Below are positions 1 to 8,128 of a stretch of 64,000 bases of DNA, one piece after another. Every line of letters begins with the position of its first letter. The first letter of the stretch is position 1. The notes below the pieces were generated by a model. The model was not told the origin of the DNA. It searched no databases and was given only the letters and a program-made list of their open reading frames with translations. This DNA is from Flavobacterium supellecticarium (GTDB lineage Bacteria; Bacteroidota; Bacteroidia; Flavobacteriales; Flavobacteriaceae): contig NZ_SSNZ01000001.1 in the NCBI RefSeq assembly GCF_004801375.1, forward strand, positions 744,001 to 808,000. Direction: 5' to 3'. The translations under genes and the position numbers were made by a program.

Positions 1-31
1 CTATTGTTTCTAAAATGGTATTTGCTTTCAT
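1..31 (-). CDS. cysM: Cysteine synthase, 5' end only (partial)
   Basis: Only the first ten codons lie inside the window, reading MKANTILETI from an ATG at 31-29 on the minus strand. This matches the usual N-terminus of PLP-dependent O-acetylserine sulfhydrylases, where the ILETIGNTP motif begins. It starts 21 bp after the serine acetyltransferase stop codon, so the two are probably co-transcribed: CysE makes O-acetylserine and this enzyme would add sulfide. Ten residues cannot separate cysM from cysK, and the assignment leans on context. Confidence 0.6.
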   Translation of the reverse strand, partial: MKANTILETI

Positions 32-52
32 GATTCTATTTTTTTAGTTGTT

Positions 53-865
53 TTATATGACAAAATTGATGGGCTCCGGAAAGGGAGCTTTGTTTTTAAT
101 GACGATCTCACTTTTGTGATACACCAGTGATTTTTTGGGAACCGATTGCGTGATCCATACATTTCCGCCGATAACCGCATCATCGTCAATATGCGTTTCG
201 CCTCCCAAAATGGTTGCATTGGCATAAATGATCACATTGTTACCAATTGTGGGATGTCTTTTTTCTTCGGCTTTATCTTTACTCACGTTTAAAGCGCCCA
301 AGGTCACACCCTGGTAAATTTTAACATCGTTACCAATAACAGTCGTTTCTCCAATGACCACACCTGTTCCGTGATCGATAAAAAAACGAGCTCCGATTTT
401 TGCGCCCGGATGGATGTCGATACCTGTTTTTCCGTGTACATATTCCGAAACCAACCTTGGAATCACCGGTACGTTACTTTTCCAGAGCAAATGTGCCAGA
501 CGGTAAACTGCGATGGCAAAAAAACCGGGATATGCCGCGAGTACTTCATTTCTGGATTTTGCCGCCGGATCGAAATTAAAAATGGTTTCCAAATCGGCTT
601 CCAGTAAGTCGTGTACGATTTCTAGCGATCCAAAAAAGGTATTCGTTACGGTTTGGGCTTGTTCATCTGTCAGTACATATTTTACTATTTCGGTCAATTC
701 TGATTGTAATTCCGTTTCTTTTTCCAAAAAGACGGTATAATTGTCCAATTCGGCATCGATCGAAAAAAGCCAGTTAAACAGCTTTTCAATCCATATTCCG
801 GTTTTTACCTTATCGGGAATCCGTTCGTGGTTTCCCTTATTTTTTCGGTATAGTGGATGTTCCAT
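53..865 (-). CDS. cysE: Serine O-acetyltransferase
   Basis: A 270-aa enzyme that transfers acetyl from acetyl-CoA to serine, the committed step of cysteine synthesis. The N-terminal ~110 residues are helical. Imperfect hexapeptide repeats of the left-handed beta-helix fold run from about residue 150 to 240, including IHPGAKIG, the active-site stretch [11 protein letters not shown] (164-174) and YQGVTLGA. The arrangement resembles the EpsC/long CysE type of Bacteroidota. It lies 4 bp after cysN and 21 bp before the cysteine synthase, as part of the sulfate operon, so it should respond to the same Cys/Met leader attenuators upstream of cysH. Confidence 0.95.
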   Translation of the reverse strand: MEHPLYRKNKGNHERIPDKVKTGIWIEKLFNWLFSIDAELDNYTVFLEKETELQSELTEIVKYVLTDEQAQTVTNTFFGSLEIVHDLLEADLETIFNFDPAAKSRNEVLAAYPGFFAIAVYRLAHLLWKSNVPVIPRLVSEYVHGKTGIDIHPGAKIGARFFIDHGTGVVIGETTVIGNDVKIYQGVTLGALNVSKDKAEEKRHPTIGNNVIIYANATILGGETHIDDDAVIGGNVWITQSVPKKSLVYHKSEIVIKNKAPFPEPINFVI

Positions 866-869
866 TACG

Positions 870-2105
870 TTAAAGTAAAAACATTAAAGCACCGACTGTA
901 TTAAACGTTGTTTCATCGATCAGAATCGCATTTCCGTTTCGGGAATTTTCCGCAAAAGGATCAAAAAACAACGGCTGACTGGAACGTAGAGCAATCTGAC
1001 CAATGTCATTAATTCCAAGTTCATGCGTCTGATCGAATTGCCATTGGTTGACATCCCATTTCCGGTCGACCGCCTGAATTTTTACACGTACCGTTTTAAA
1101 ACGATGTTGCAACAGATAGGTTTTTCCGATTTGTAATGGTGCCGTATCCAACCAGCAAATCCAGGCTTTTAATTCATTTGACGTAAGTGGTAACGCATTG
1201 GCTTGTACAATCGTATCACCTCTGCTGATATCGATATTATCAGCCAGATGAAGGACCACATTGTCACCAGCCGTAGCCTGCTTGACCACTTCCTGGTGTC
1301 TTTCAATTTTTATAATTTTTGTTTCAATTCCCGAAGGTAAAATCACCACCGAATCGCCTGTGGTGTAACTTCCGCTTAGGATTTGCCCGGCGTATCCACG
1401 GTAATCGTGATTTTCCTCATCTTTAGGCCGAATCACCCATTGTACCTGAAAACGGGCTACGAGATTTTCTTTTGTCGGAATCGCAATATGTTCCAGCGTA
1501 CTTAATAACGCATCGCCTTCAAACCAGGGCGTGTTTTCCGATTTTGTTACGATATTATCACCCAACAGCGCGCTAACCGGGATATAGGCAATTTCATCAT
1601 AGGTGAGTTCCGAACGAATCGCTTCAAAGTCGGCTTTAATCGTATTAAAAACCGCTTCGGAATAGTCCACTAAATCAATTTTATTGATCGCGATAATAGC
1701 CTTTTTGATACCCATTAACGCCCCCACACTCGCATGACGTTTGGTTTGCGTGGTAATTCCTTTGCGCGCATCCACCAGAACAATGATCAAATCGGAATTT
1801 GACGCTCCGGTAATCATATTCCGGGTATATTGTTCATGCCCCGGCGCATCGGCAATAATGAATTTCCGTCTCGAAGTGGCAAAATATTTATAGGCCACAT
1901 CGATCGTAATTCCCTGTTCCCGCTCAGCCCGAAGTCCGTCGGTGATTAATGCTAAATCGATCGCAACATTTTCCTGTTTGGTTTGTTTTTGCAAAACACC
2001 CAGCTGGTCGGTATGAATACTATCGGAATCGTATAGCAAACGTCCGATCAGCGTACTTTTTCCATCGTCTACATTTCCGGCTGTTATAAATTTTAATGTG
2101 TTCAT
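870..2105 (-). CDS. cysN: Sulfate adenylyltransferase subunit 1 (GTPase)
   Basis: A 411-aa EF-Tu-like GTPase subunit of ATP sulfurylase, which uses GTP hydrolysis to drive APS formation by CysD. Visible G motifs are the P-loop GNVDDGKST (10-18), DAPGH (86-90) and NKID (141-144), followed by two beta-barrel domains. The length fits CysN alone; there is no C-terminal APS kinase (CysC) fusion. That agrees with the neighbouring reductase, which looks like the type that takes APS directly. The gap to cysD is 26 bp. Confidence 0.96.
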   Translation of the reverse strand: MNTLKFITAGNVDDGKSTLIGRLLYDSDSIHTDQLGVLQKQTKQENVAIDLALITDGLRAEREQGITIDVAYKYFATSRRKFIIADAPGHEQYTRNMITGASNSDLIIVLVDARKGITTQTKRHASVGALMGIKKAIIAINKIDLVDYSEAVFNTIKADFEAIRSELTYDEIAYIPVSALLGDNIVTKSENTPWFEGDALLSTLEHIAIPTKENLVARFQVQWVIRPKDEENHDYRGYAGQILSGSYTTGDSVVILPSGIETKIIKIERHQEVVKQATAGDNVVLHLADNIDISRGDTIVQANALPLTSNELKAWICWLDTAPLQIGKTYLLQHRFKTVRVKIQAVDRKWDVNQWQFDQTHELGINDIGQIALRSSQPLFFDPFAENSRNGNAILIDETTFNTVGALMFLL

Positions 2106-2131
2106 TTTTTATGTTTTTAGAGGTGTTGTTT

Positions 2132-3037
2132 TTAAAAATAACCTTGTTTTTTACGGTCTTCCATTGCGGCTTCCGATAACTGATCATCCAATCGGGTTTG
2201 CCCTCTTTCGCTAATCCGCGTCCGGATAATGTCATCAATTATATCCTGAATCGTTTCGGCATCCGATGGAACAGCCGCCGTACACGTCATATCGCCAACG
2301 GTTCGGTAGCGTACTTTTTCCACAGCCACGGTATCCGTAGGAAGCGGCTGAATAAATTCGGAAGTCGCCACCAGTTTATCCTGATGTACAATACATTCCC
2401 GGTGATGGGCAAAATAGAGTTCCGGCAATTCGATCCCTTCTTGTTGGATATAATTCCACACATCCAGTTCCGTCCAGTTGCTAATCGGAAAAACGCGGAC
2501 ATTATGTCCTTTCTGGATTTTACCGTTTAGGATATCCCATAATTCCGGGCGTTGTAATTTGGGATCCCATTGTCCGAAATCATCCCGAACTGAAAAGATG
2601 CGCTCCTTTGCCCGTGCTTTTTCTTCGTCGCGACGCGCTCCGCCGATACAGGCATCAAATTCATTTTCCTGAATAACATCCAGTAACGTATAGGTTTGTA
2701 GTGCATTACGCGACGGAAAGCGCCCTGGCGTTTCCTTTAAATTGTATTTCCGGATACTATCTTCCACCGAACCAACGATTAGTTTTTCGCCAATCTGATT
2801 CACCAGATAATCCCGAAAAGCAATGGCTTCCGGAAAATTATGTCCCGTATCGATGTGTACCAACGGAAACGGGAACTTCCCTGGTCGGAACGCTTTTAAT
2901 GCCAAGTGTACCAGGACAATCGAATCCTTTCCGCCGGAGAACAGCAAGGCCGGTTTTTCGAACTGTGCCGCAGTTTCACGAAGAATGTATATTGCTTCGT
3001 CTTCTAATTGTTTTAAATATTCTTTTGTAGTACTCAT
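2132..3037 (-). CDS. cysD: Sulfate adenylyltransferase subunit 2
   Basis: A 301-aa catalytic subunit of ATP sulfurylase that makes APS from sulfate and ATP. It has the PP-loop SGGKDS (34-39), HIDTGHNFPE, and the family C-terminus with RISERGQTRLDDQ and a terminal KKQGYF. The ATG at 3037 (MSTTKEYL) is chosen because family members start there; the reading frame stays open to 3106, but that would overlap the end of cysH. It lies 20 bp downstream of cysH and 26 bp upstream of cysN. Confidence 0.95.
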   Translation of the reverse strand: MSTTKEYLKQLEDEAIYILRETAAQFEKPALLFSGGKDSIVLVHLALKAFRPGKFPFPLVHIDTGHNFPEAIAFRDYLVNQIGEKLIVGSVEDSIRKYNLKETPGRFPSRNALQTYTLLDVIQENEFDACIGGARRDEEKARAKERIFSVRDDFGQWDPKLQRPELWDILNGKIQKGHNVRVFPISNWTELDVWNYIQQEGIELPELYFAHHRECIVHQDKLVATSEFIQPLPTDTVAVEKVRYRTVGDMTCTAAVPSDAETIQDIIDDIIRTRISERGQTRLDDQLSEAAMEDRKKQGYF

Positions 3038-3057
3038 ATCTTTTATTTTAGGGTTGT

Positions 3058-3753
3058 TTACTGATGTAATCCGCATTCTTTTTTGGAGGTTTCCTCCCAC
3101 CACCAACGTCCGGCCCGGAAATCATCACCTTCTTTTATGGCTCTGGTACAGGGCGCGCAGCCAATACTTACAAAGCCTTTATCGTGTAAAATGTTATAGG
3201 GTATACCGTTTTTTTCGGCGTAGTTTTTCACTTCCTCTGTCGTCCAGTGCAATAGCGGATTGTATTTGTACAACTGGTATTGCGCATCCCATTGTACAAT
3301 TTCCAGATTGTTCCGGTTCGCCGAGTGTTCCGCGCGAAGTCCGGTTATCCAAACTGTTGCACCGTTTAAAGCCCGTTGTAACGGTTCGACTTTACGGATA
3401 TGACAACATTGTTTGCGCAATTCCGTGCTTCCGTAAAAAGCGTTGATTCCTTGTTCTTCCACAAATCTTTCCAAATGATTTTGTTCCGGATAATAGGTTT
3501 TTATCTTTTTACCATAGTGTAACAAGGTCTTATCCCAGGTCGCATAGGTTTCCGGAAATAAACGCCCGGTATCGAGGGTAAAGACTTCCACATTGTCCAG
3601 GTTCTGAGCAAAAATGGCATCGGTAATCAATTGGTCTTCAATACCAAAACTGGTTGAAAACACTATTTTACCAGTAGTATTTTCAGACAAAAACGCCAGG
3701 CTTTCCCTTAGGTTTTTTCCTTGTTTTAGTGAACTGATTGTTGTTTCTTCCAT
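3058..3753 (-). CDS. cysH: Adenylyl-sulfate (APS) reductase
   Basis: A 231-aa thioredoxin-dependent reductase of the PAPS/APS reductase family, which reduces activated sulfate to sulfite. It carries the paired cysteines CC at 116-117 and a CxxC at 199-202. These four cysteines bind the [4Fe-4S] cluster of the assimilatory APS-reductase branch. The C-terminal ECGLH supplies the catalytic Cys227. The cluster ligands together with the lack of cysC in the operon suggest APS rather than PAPS as substrate. It is the first structural gene of the operon and starts 33 bp after the second attenuator terminator. Confidence 0.94.
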   Translation of the reverse strand: MEETTISSLKQGKNLRESLAFLSENTTGKIVFSTSFGIEDQLITDAIFAQNLDNVEVFTLDTGRLFPETYATWDKTLLHYGKKIKTYYPEQNHLERFVEEQGINAFYGSTELRKQCCHIRKVEPLQRALNGATVWITGLRAEHSANRNNLEIVQWDAQYQLYKYNPLLHWTTEEVKNYAEKNGIPYNILHDKGFVSIGCAPCTRAIKEGDDFRAGRWWWEETSKKECGLHQ

Positions 3754-3785
3754 GTTTATTTTGTTTGTTTTTTAAAAATCGGGTA

Positions 3786-3815
3786 TAAAAAAAGCCTCTT
3801 GGGAACAAGAGGCTT
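3786..3815 (-). terminator. Second (promoter-distal) attenuator terminator of the cys leader
   Basis: In the minus-strand RNA, AAGCCTCTTG pairs with CAAGAGGCTT around a 4-nt loop (3792-3815), giving a perfect 10-bp stem followed by a run of seven U. It sits between the second leader peptide and cysH. The RNA segment CAAGAGGC (3866-3859), inside the leader ORF just after the Cys codons, repeats the 3' arm and can pair with the 5' arm. It would therefore act as an antiterminator when a ribosome stalls upstream. Confidence 0.85.
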
Positions 3816-3843
3816 ATCAACAGGTACTATTATCTTACAGCAA

Positions 3844-3951
3844 CTAATACGACAGACGGCCTCTTGCGAAGTTTCGCATACAACAACACATCATCATCAT
3901 ACAAACTGCAGCTATTGCTTTTTTAGTAATATGGGTTGTTGCTTTGGTCAT
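3844..3951 (-). CDS. Cys/Met-rich leader peptide 2 of the sulfate operon
   Basis: A 35-codon ORF starting at the ATG at 3951 (MTKATTH...) with a concentrated block of sulfur amino acid codons: Cys17, Met18-21, Cys22-24 and Met25. It ends RNFARGRLSY and a TAG. It is followed after 28 nt by a strong terminator hairpin, then cysH. The four-Met/three-Cys run would stall ribosomes when charged tRNA-Cys or tRNA-Met is scarce. No separate TAnnTTTG promoter is visible between this ORF and the upstream terminator, so it appears to be in series with leader 1. A shorter start at any of the Met18-21 codons is possible. Confidence 0.75.
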   Translation of the reverse strand: MTKATTHITKKAIAAVCMMMMCCCMRNFARGRLSY

Positions 3952-4002
3952 TTTTATCTGAATTATTTTTTTTAAGCTTTATTTTTTGTTTGGATTGGGA
4001 TC

Positions 4003-4033
4003 AAAAAAAAACTCCCCAATTACTTGAGGAGTT
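4003..4033 (-). terminator. First (promoter-proximal) attenuator terminator of the cys leader
   Basis: The minus-strand RNA forms AACTCCTCAA-GTAA-TTGGGGAGTT, a 10-bp stem with one G-U pair and a GTAA loop, followed by a run of about nine U. The RNA segment GAGGAG (4084-4079), inside the preceding leader ORF, can pair with CTCCTC of the 5' arm and would compete with the terminator. Confidence 0.82.
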
Positions 4034-4062
4034 TACTGATATTTGAAAATGTTTTACCGACA

Positions 4063-4137
4063 TTAACGAATAGCAAGGCTCCTCTCATTAACTGAGCAGC
4101 ACATACACATCGTCATAGATAAAACCGAATTTGTCAT
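4063..4137 (-). CDS. Cys/Met-rich leader peptide 1 of the sulfate operon
   Basis: A 24-codon ORF from the ATG at 4137, with MTMCMCC at residues 8-14 (three Cys and three Met in seven codons) and a TAA at 4063. It begins about 20 nt after a good Bacteroidota promoter and is followed by a terminator hairpin with a U-run. The last Cys codon is 11 nt upstream of the antiterminator segment; the corresponding gap is 13 nt in leader 2, so the two devices share geometry. It is the first attenuation checkpoint of the cysHDNEM transcript. Confidence 0.75.
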   Translation of the reverse strand: MTNSVLSMTMCMCCSVNERSLAIR

Positions 4138-4160
4138 CGAAATCATTTGTTTTGATGTTG

Positions 4161-4193
4161 CAAACTTATAACATTTTTTAAATATTCACCAAA
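4161..4193 (-). promoter_or_regulatory. Promoter of the cys leader/operon
   Basis: On the minus strand, TTTG (4193-4190), 21 bp, then TAAGTTTG (4168-4161) fit the Bacteroidota -33/-7 consensus (TTTG, about 19-21 bp, TAnnTTTG). Transcription would start about 10-20 nt before leader peptide 1. Confidence 0.7.
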
Positions 4194-4347
4194 TAAAAAA
4201 ACATTTTTTGAAATTAATTTTTCGCAACCAAAACCTGCAAAAGCGAATTACCACTGATAAAAACACAATAAATATAGTTATTCACCCTCTTTTTATCAGA
4301 AATAAAACACAAAATTGGTTTCTATTTTATCTTAAAAATTGTCCCGT

Positions 4348-4381
4348 TTTGCTATCCAATAAAAATTAATCTTTATCTTTG
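4348..4381 (+). promoter_or_regulatory. Promoter of the fluoride riboswitch/ClC gene
   Basis: TTTG at 4348-4351 and TATCTTTG at 4374-4381, separated by 22 bp, match the Bacteroidota -33/-7 boxes. The predicted RNA start lies a few nucleotides before the riboswitch aptamer. Confidence 0.7.
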
Positions 4382-4393
4382 TAGCGTAAATAT

Positions 4394-4440
4394 GGCAATG
4401 ATGTCTGCCTTGAACCGCTTTAAAAAGCTGATGACGTCTG
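4394..4440 (+). ncRNA. Fluoride riboswitch (crcB motif)
   Basis: The RNA contains the crcB-motif elements in order: GGCAATGATGTC, TGCC, an AACCGC junction, a small hairpin GCTT-TAAA-AAGC, then CTGATGACGTCTG. GATGTC pairs with GACGTC (one G-U), and GGCA can pair with TGCC as the pseudoknot-type contact. The spacing closely follows known aptamers. It starts just after a promoter and precedes a ClC transporter of the fluoride type, which agrees. A CGGC-TTAT-GCCG hairpin at 4446-4457 without a U-run lies immediately before the gene, so control of translation is more likely than termination. A 23-codon open frame across the aptamer is probably fortuitous. Confidence 0.85.
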
Positions 4441-4484
4441 TAACACGGCTTATGCCGGTATAGATGTATGTAATCAAGACAATT

Positions 4485-5789
4485 ATGGACAACACTTTTT
4501 TCAAACGACACATTGCAGCCTTTCCGCAACTTCCCCTGCTTTTATTTTTAATCCGTTGGTCGGTTTTGGCTATCATTATTGGCGTACTTACCGGCTCTTT
4601 ATCGGCTTTTTTCCTGACGGCACTCGATTGGGTCACAAATTACCGCGAACAGCATATCTGGATTATAGCCTTGTTACCGATAGCCGGATTACTTATTGGA
4701 TTTAGCTATCATTATTTAGGCGAAAGCGTCGTAAAAGGCAATAATTTATTACTCGAAGAATTCCATTCCCCTAAAAAAGTGATTCCGTTTCGTATGGTAC
4801 CGTTGGTCTTAGCCGGAACATTACTCACCCATTTATTTGGCGGATCGGCCGGTCGCGAAGGAACAGCCGTACAAATGGGCGGTGCTATAGCCGATCGTAT
4901 TTCCCATTGGTTCGGACTTAAAAAAGAAGACCGTAAAATTATATTGATCATGGGAATCAGTGCCGGTTTTGCTTCGGTATTCGGAACGCCATTGGCCGGT
5001 GCAGTTTTTGCATTGGAGGTTATGATTTTAGGTCGTATCCGTTATGAAGCTATTTTACCCGGTTTTCTAGTCGCCGCTATTGCGCATTATACCTGTCTGG
5101 CCTGGCATGTAAACCATACGCACTATTCTATTCCTTATGTCCCGGAACTGCGTCCGCTAACTTTATTCTGGACCGTATTTACAGGAATTATCTTTGGTCT
5201 TACGGCCCTGCTCTTTTCTAAAACCACGCATTTTTGGAGCCATCAGTTTAAAGTCCGCGTCCAATTTCCGCCGCTGCGCCCTTTTGTTGGCGGTATAGTG
5301 ATCGCATTGGCAGTATATGCCATTGGCACAACACAATATATCGGGTTGGGAATACCAACTATACAAGCTGCTTTTGACTCCAATTTAGCCTTCTATGACT
5401 TTATTGTAAAACTGCTGTTTACTGCATTTACCCTTGGTGCCGGTTTTAAAGGTGGTGAAGTAACCCCACTATTTTTTATCGGAGCCACCTTAGGAAATGC
5501 TTTATTCTGGTTTGTTCCGTTGCCTATGGCTTTACTGGCCGGAATGGGATTTGTTGCTGTTTTTTCGGGTGCCACCAACACGCCTATCGCCTGTACGCTA
5601 ATGGGGATTGAACTTTTTGGCGTCGAAAGTGGAATTTATATTGCGATTGCCTGCGTAACGGCATACCTGTTTTCGGGTCATACCGGTATTTATTCGGCAC
5701 AAATCATCGGTAGTCCGAAACATCAATTTTATCTCCGTTTAAAAGGCAAGCCTTTATCCGAAGCAAAAAACAACACTAAACACCTATAA
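4485..5789 (+). CDS. ClC-family transporter, probable fluoride exporter (CLC-F type)
   Basis: A 434-aa polytopic membrane protein of the ClC fold, with about ten or more hydrophobic helices. The first anion-pathway motif reads GREGTAVQMGG (near residue 123), where typical chloride channels have GxEGP. A second reads GGEVTPLFFIGATLGN (near residue 320). The GREGT/GGEVTP variants are those of the fluoride/proton antiporter branch, and the upstream fluoride riboswitch supports this strongly. The start at 4485 (MDNTFFKRH) is preferred; the frame also opens at an ATG at 4464, right after the riboswitch hairpin. The likely role is exporting cytoplasmic fluoride when the riboswitch binds it. Confidence 0.88.
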   Translation: MDNTFFKRHIAAFPQLPLLLFLIRWSVLAIIIGVLTGSLSAFFLTALDWVTNYREQHIWIIALLPIAGLLIGFSYHYLGESVVKGNNLLLEEFHSPKKVIPFRMVPLVLAGTLLTHLFGGSAGREGTAVQMGGAIADRISHWFGLKKEDRKIILIMGISAGFASVFGTPLAGAVFALEVMILGRIRYEAILPGFLVAAIAHYTCLAWHVNHTHYSIPYVPELRPLTLFWTVFTGIIFGLTALLFSKTTHFWSHQFKVRVQFPPLRPFVGGIVIALAVYAIGTTQYIGLGIPTIQAAFDSNLAFYDFIVKLLFTAFTLGAGFKGGEVTPLFFIGATLGNALFWFVPLPMALLAGMGFVAVFSGATNTPIACTLMGIELFGVESGIYIAIACVTAYLFSGHTGIYSAQIIGSPKHQFYLRLKGKPLSEAKNNTKHL

Positions 5790-5834
5790 AACAAGACCTT
5801 AAAAAATATTTTCTATTATTTTTCGGCAAAAGAC

Positions 5835-5866
5835 TTGTTTAATTGAAAATGATTTTTATACCTTTG
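5835..5866 (+). promoter_or_regulatory. trp operon promoter
   Basis: TTG at 5835-5837, 21 bp, then TACCTTTG at 5859-5866, matching the Bacteroidota TAnnTTTG box. The start of transcription would be about 10-15 nt before the trp leader peptide ATG. Confidence 0.7.
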
Positions 5867-5883
5867 TAACATAATTCACAATA

Positions 5884-5940
5884 ATGAACACATTTTATAA
5901 CAATACTTGGTGGTGGAATTCCTTACGTCGAACATCGTGA
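5884..5940 (+). CDS. trpL: trp operon leader peptide
   Basis: An 18-codon ORF encoding MNTFYNNTWWWNSLRRTS, with three consecutive TGG codons at positions 9-11 (5908-5916). It lies between the trp promoter and a terminator, 93 nt before trpE. Ribosome stalling on the Trp codons when tryptophan is scarce would favour the antiterminator at 5947-5985. The peptide resembles the classic enteric trp leader in logic but not in sequence. Confidence 0.9.
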   Translation: MNTFYNNTWWWNSLRRTS

Positions 5941-5946
5941 GCGATA

Positions 5947-6010
5947 CCTCCTATCTGTATTTTTAAAATCAAAAATAGATAAAGGCCTGTCATCACGACA
6001 GGCCTTTTTT
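5947..6010 (+). terminator. trpL: trp attenuator (antiterminator and terminator)
   Basis: The terminator is AAAGGCCTGTC-ATCAC-GACAGGCCTTT (5981-6007), an 11-bp perfect stem running into six or seven T. A competing stem can form between CCTCCTATCTGTATTTTT (5947-5964) and AAAAATAGATAAAGG (5971-5985), with a small internal mismatch. Its 3' arm covers the AAAGG that begins the terminator, so the two are mutually exclusive at that end. This is the expected arrangement for Trp-codon-dependent attenuation. Confidence 0.85.
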
Positions 6011-6032
6011 GTTGCATTAAAATCTTGTTAGC

Positions 6033-7433
6033 ATGAAAAAATTTCACCTACATACCCAATACAAACAAATCCTTGCCGACACGATCACGCCGGTAAGCAT
6101 TTATCTGAAAATCCGCGATAAATTCCCAAATAGTCTTTTACTGGAAAGCAGCGACTATCAAGCGAATAATAATAGTTTTTCGTATATCTGTTGCAATCCG
6201 ATTGCCAGTATTAAAGTGGAAAATGAAACAATCGTACAAAGTTTTCCCGACGGTACCGTAAATCAAAATGCCATCACCCATTCAACAGATGTTATCACCG
6301 CGGTACAGGATTTTGCAGCCCGTTTCGAATCGGAAAACCACGGATTTACGTTTATCAACAACGGTTTGTTCGGTTATATTTCCTATGATGCTGTACGTTA
6401 TTTTGAAAAACTGACATTAACAAAAAAACAGGGCGACCTGCAAATTCCGGATTTGTATTATGCCGTATATCAAAACATTATCGCAATCAATCATTTTAAA
6501 AATGAGGCCTTTATTTTTAGTCATAGTGTGATCAATCAGAACAATATTCCGGAAATTGAACAACTGCTTTTTTCGAAAAATTTTGCCAGTTATGCCTTTG
6601 ATACCGAAGGCGATGTACTGTCCAACCTGACCGATGCCGAGTTTAAACAACAGGTAACGCTCGCCAAACAACACTGTTACCGAGGCGATGTTTTCCAACT
6701 CGTATTATCCCGTCGTTTTTCTCAGGCTTTTAAAGGGGATGAATTTAACGTTTACCGTGCTTTACGTAGTATCAATCCATCGCCTTACCTATTCTTTTTC
6801 GATTATGGTGATTTTAAAATCATGGGCTCCTCACCGGAAGCACAATTGGTCATACACAACCGGAAAGCCGAAATTCATCCGATAGCCGGCACATTTAAGC
6901 GAACCGGAAACGACGAAACGGATAGTATTCTGGCCCGAGAATTATCGGAAGATCCAAAAGAAAACAGCGAACATGTCATGCTGGTCGATCTGGCGCGAAA
7001 CGATTTAAGTCGAAACGGCCGTGATGTACAGGTCGAAAAATACCGCGAAGTGCAATTTTTCTCCCATGTTATTCATCTGGTTTCCAAAGTTACCGGGCAA
7101 TTACACGACAAAACTACGACAATGCAGACCGTAGCGGCGACCTTTCCAGCGGGTACTTTGAGCGGTGCGCCCAAGTATAAAGCCATGCAGCTCATTGAAA
7201 GTATTGAAAACACGTCAAGGAATTTTTACGGTGGTGCTATTGGATTTATGGATTTTGACGGTAACTTTAATCACGCAATTATGATCCGTACTTTTTTAAG
7301 TAAAAATCATCAATTACATTATCAGGCCGGAGCCGGAATTGTATCCGATTCGTCCGAAGAAAACGAAATGCAGGAGGTTTACAACAAACTGGGAGCGCTC
7401 ACCAAAGCATTGGAATTGGCCACCACTATTTAA
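6033..7433 (+). CDS. trpE: Anthranilate synthase component I
   Basis: A 466-aa chorismate-using enzyme that forms anthranilate with ammonia supplied by TrpG. It has the N-terminal component-I region followed by the chorismate-binding domain. Visible motifs include LVLSRRFS, FDYGDFKIMGSSPE, HPIAGTFKRTG, EHVMLVDLARNDLSR and TFPAGTLSGAPKYKAMQLI, all typical of TrpE/PabB; the trp context decides for TrpE. It is the first gene of a seven-gene operon and lies 93 nt after the leader peptide. Confidence 0.96.
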   Translation: MKKFHLHTQYKQILADTITPVSIYLKIRDKFPNSLLLESSDYQANNNSFSYICCNPIASIKVENETIVQSFPDGTVNQNAITHSTDVITAVQDFAARFESENHGFTFINNGLFGYISYDAVRYFEKLTLTKKQGDLQIPDLYYAVYQNIIAINHFKNEAFIFSHSVINQNNIPEIEQLLFSKNFASYAFDTEGDVLSNLTDAEFKQQVTLAKQHCYRGDVFQLVLSRRFSQAFKGDEFNVYRALRSINPSPYLFFFDYGDFKIMGSSPEAQLVIHNRKAEIHPIAGTFKRTGNDETDSILARELSEDPKENSEHVMLVDLARNDLSRNGRDVQVEKYREVQFFSHVIHLVSKVTGQLHDKTTTMQTVAATFPAGTLSGAPKYKAMQLIESIENTSRNFYGGAIGFMDFDGNFNHAIMIRTFLSKNHQLHYQAGAGIVSDSSEENEMQEVYNKLGALTKALELATTI

Positions 7434-7475
7434 ACCGAAATAAAAATTAAAACAGAACCCAAAATAAAGCATCCG

Positions 7476-8045
7476 ATGAAAAAGATAGTAATCATAGACA
7501 ATTACGACAGTTTTACCTATAATCTGGTTCATTACCTGGAAGATCTCGAATGTGCTGTAACGGTTTTCCGCAATGATGAATTTCTGATCGACGAACTGAA
7601 AGACTTCGATAAAATCGTATTGTCGCCCGGTCCCGGGATTCCGGAAGAAGCCGGCTTACTAAAAGAAGTCATCCGAACGTATGCAGCTACCAAAAGTATT
7701 TTGGGCGTATGCCTTGGTCAACAAGCTATTGGCGAGGTATTTGGTGGAAGCTTGATCAACCTTGAAAAAGTATACCACGGCGTCGCAACACCGGTTACCA
7801 TCACTGTTGACGATGAGCCGTTGTTTAACGGATTAAACAAAAACATACAAGTAGGACGTTATCATTCGTGGGTGATCAACCCTGATAATTTTCCGGCCGA
7901 ACTGGAAATCACTTCGGTAGACGATAACGGCCAGATCATGTCATTACGCCATAAAACATTTGATGTAAAAGGCGTGCAATACCATCCGGAAAGCGTACTT
8001 ACGCCAGATGGAAAAAGCATCCTCCAAAACTGGATAAACAACTAA
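7476..8045 (+). CDS. trpG: Anthranilate synthase component II (glutamine amidotransferase)
   Basis: A 189-aa class I glutamine amidotransferase that releases ammonia for TrpE. The nucleophile Cys lies in GVCLGQQAIGE, and the His/Glu pair in the C-terminal QYHPES. The opening IIDNYDSFTYNLVHYLE is characteristic of TrpG/PabA. It follows trpE by 42 bp and precedes trpD by 83 bp, the largest gap in the operon. Confidence 0.96.
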   Translation: MKKIVIIDNYDSFTYNLVHYLEDLECAVTVFRNDEFLIDELKDFDKIVLSPGPGIPEEAGLLKEVIRTYAATKSILGVCLGQQAIGEVFGGSLINLEKVYHGVATPVTITVDDEPLFNGLNKNIQVGRYHSWVINPDNFPAELEITSVDDNGQIMSLRHKTFDVKGVQYHPESVLTPDGKSILQNWINN

Positions 8046-8128
8046 CCTACAATAACATATCATTTTATCACTAACACTATCTGGAGCCAATTTGCTTTAA
8101 GATACAGCCCTTATTATATCAAAAAATC

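Noticed and set aside
2823..3446. A 207-codon plus-strand frame opposite cysD and cysH
   Set aside because: Both antisense genes are unambiguous enzymes with all motifs, so this is a shadow.
4392..4463. A 23-codon, Met-rich ORF ending exactly where the ClC frame opens (TAG followed by ATG)
   Set aside because: It overlaps the fluoride riboswitch aptamer, starts almost at the predicted transcription start and has no run of one regulatory codon; the reading frame is best explained by the RNA motif.
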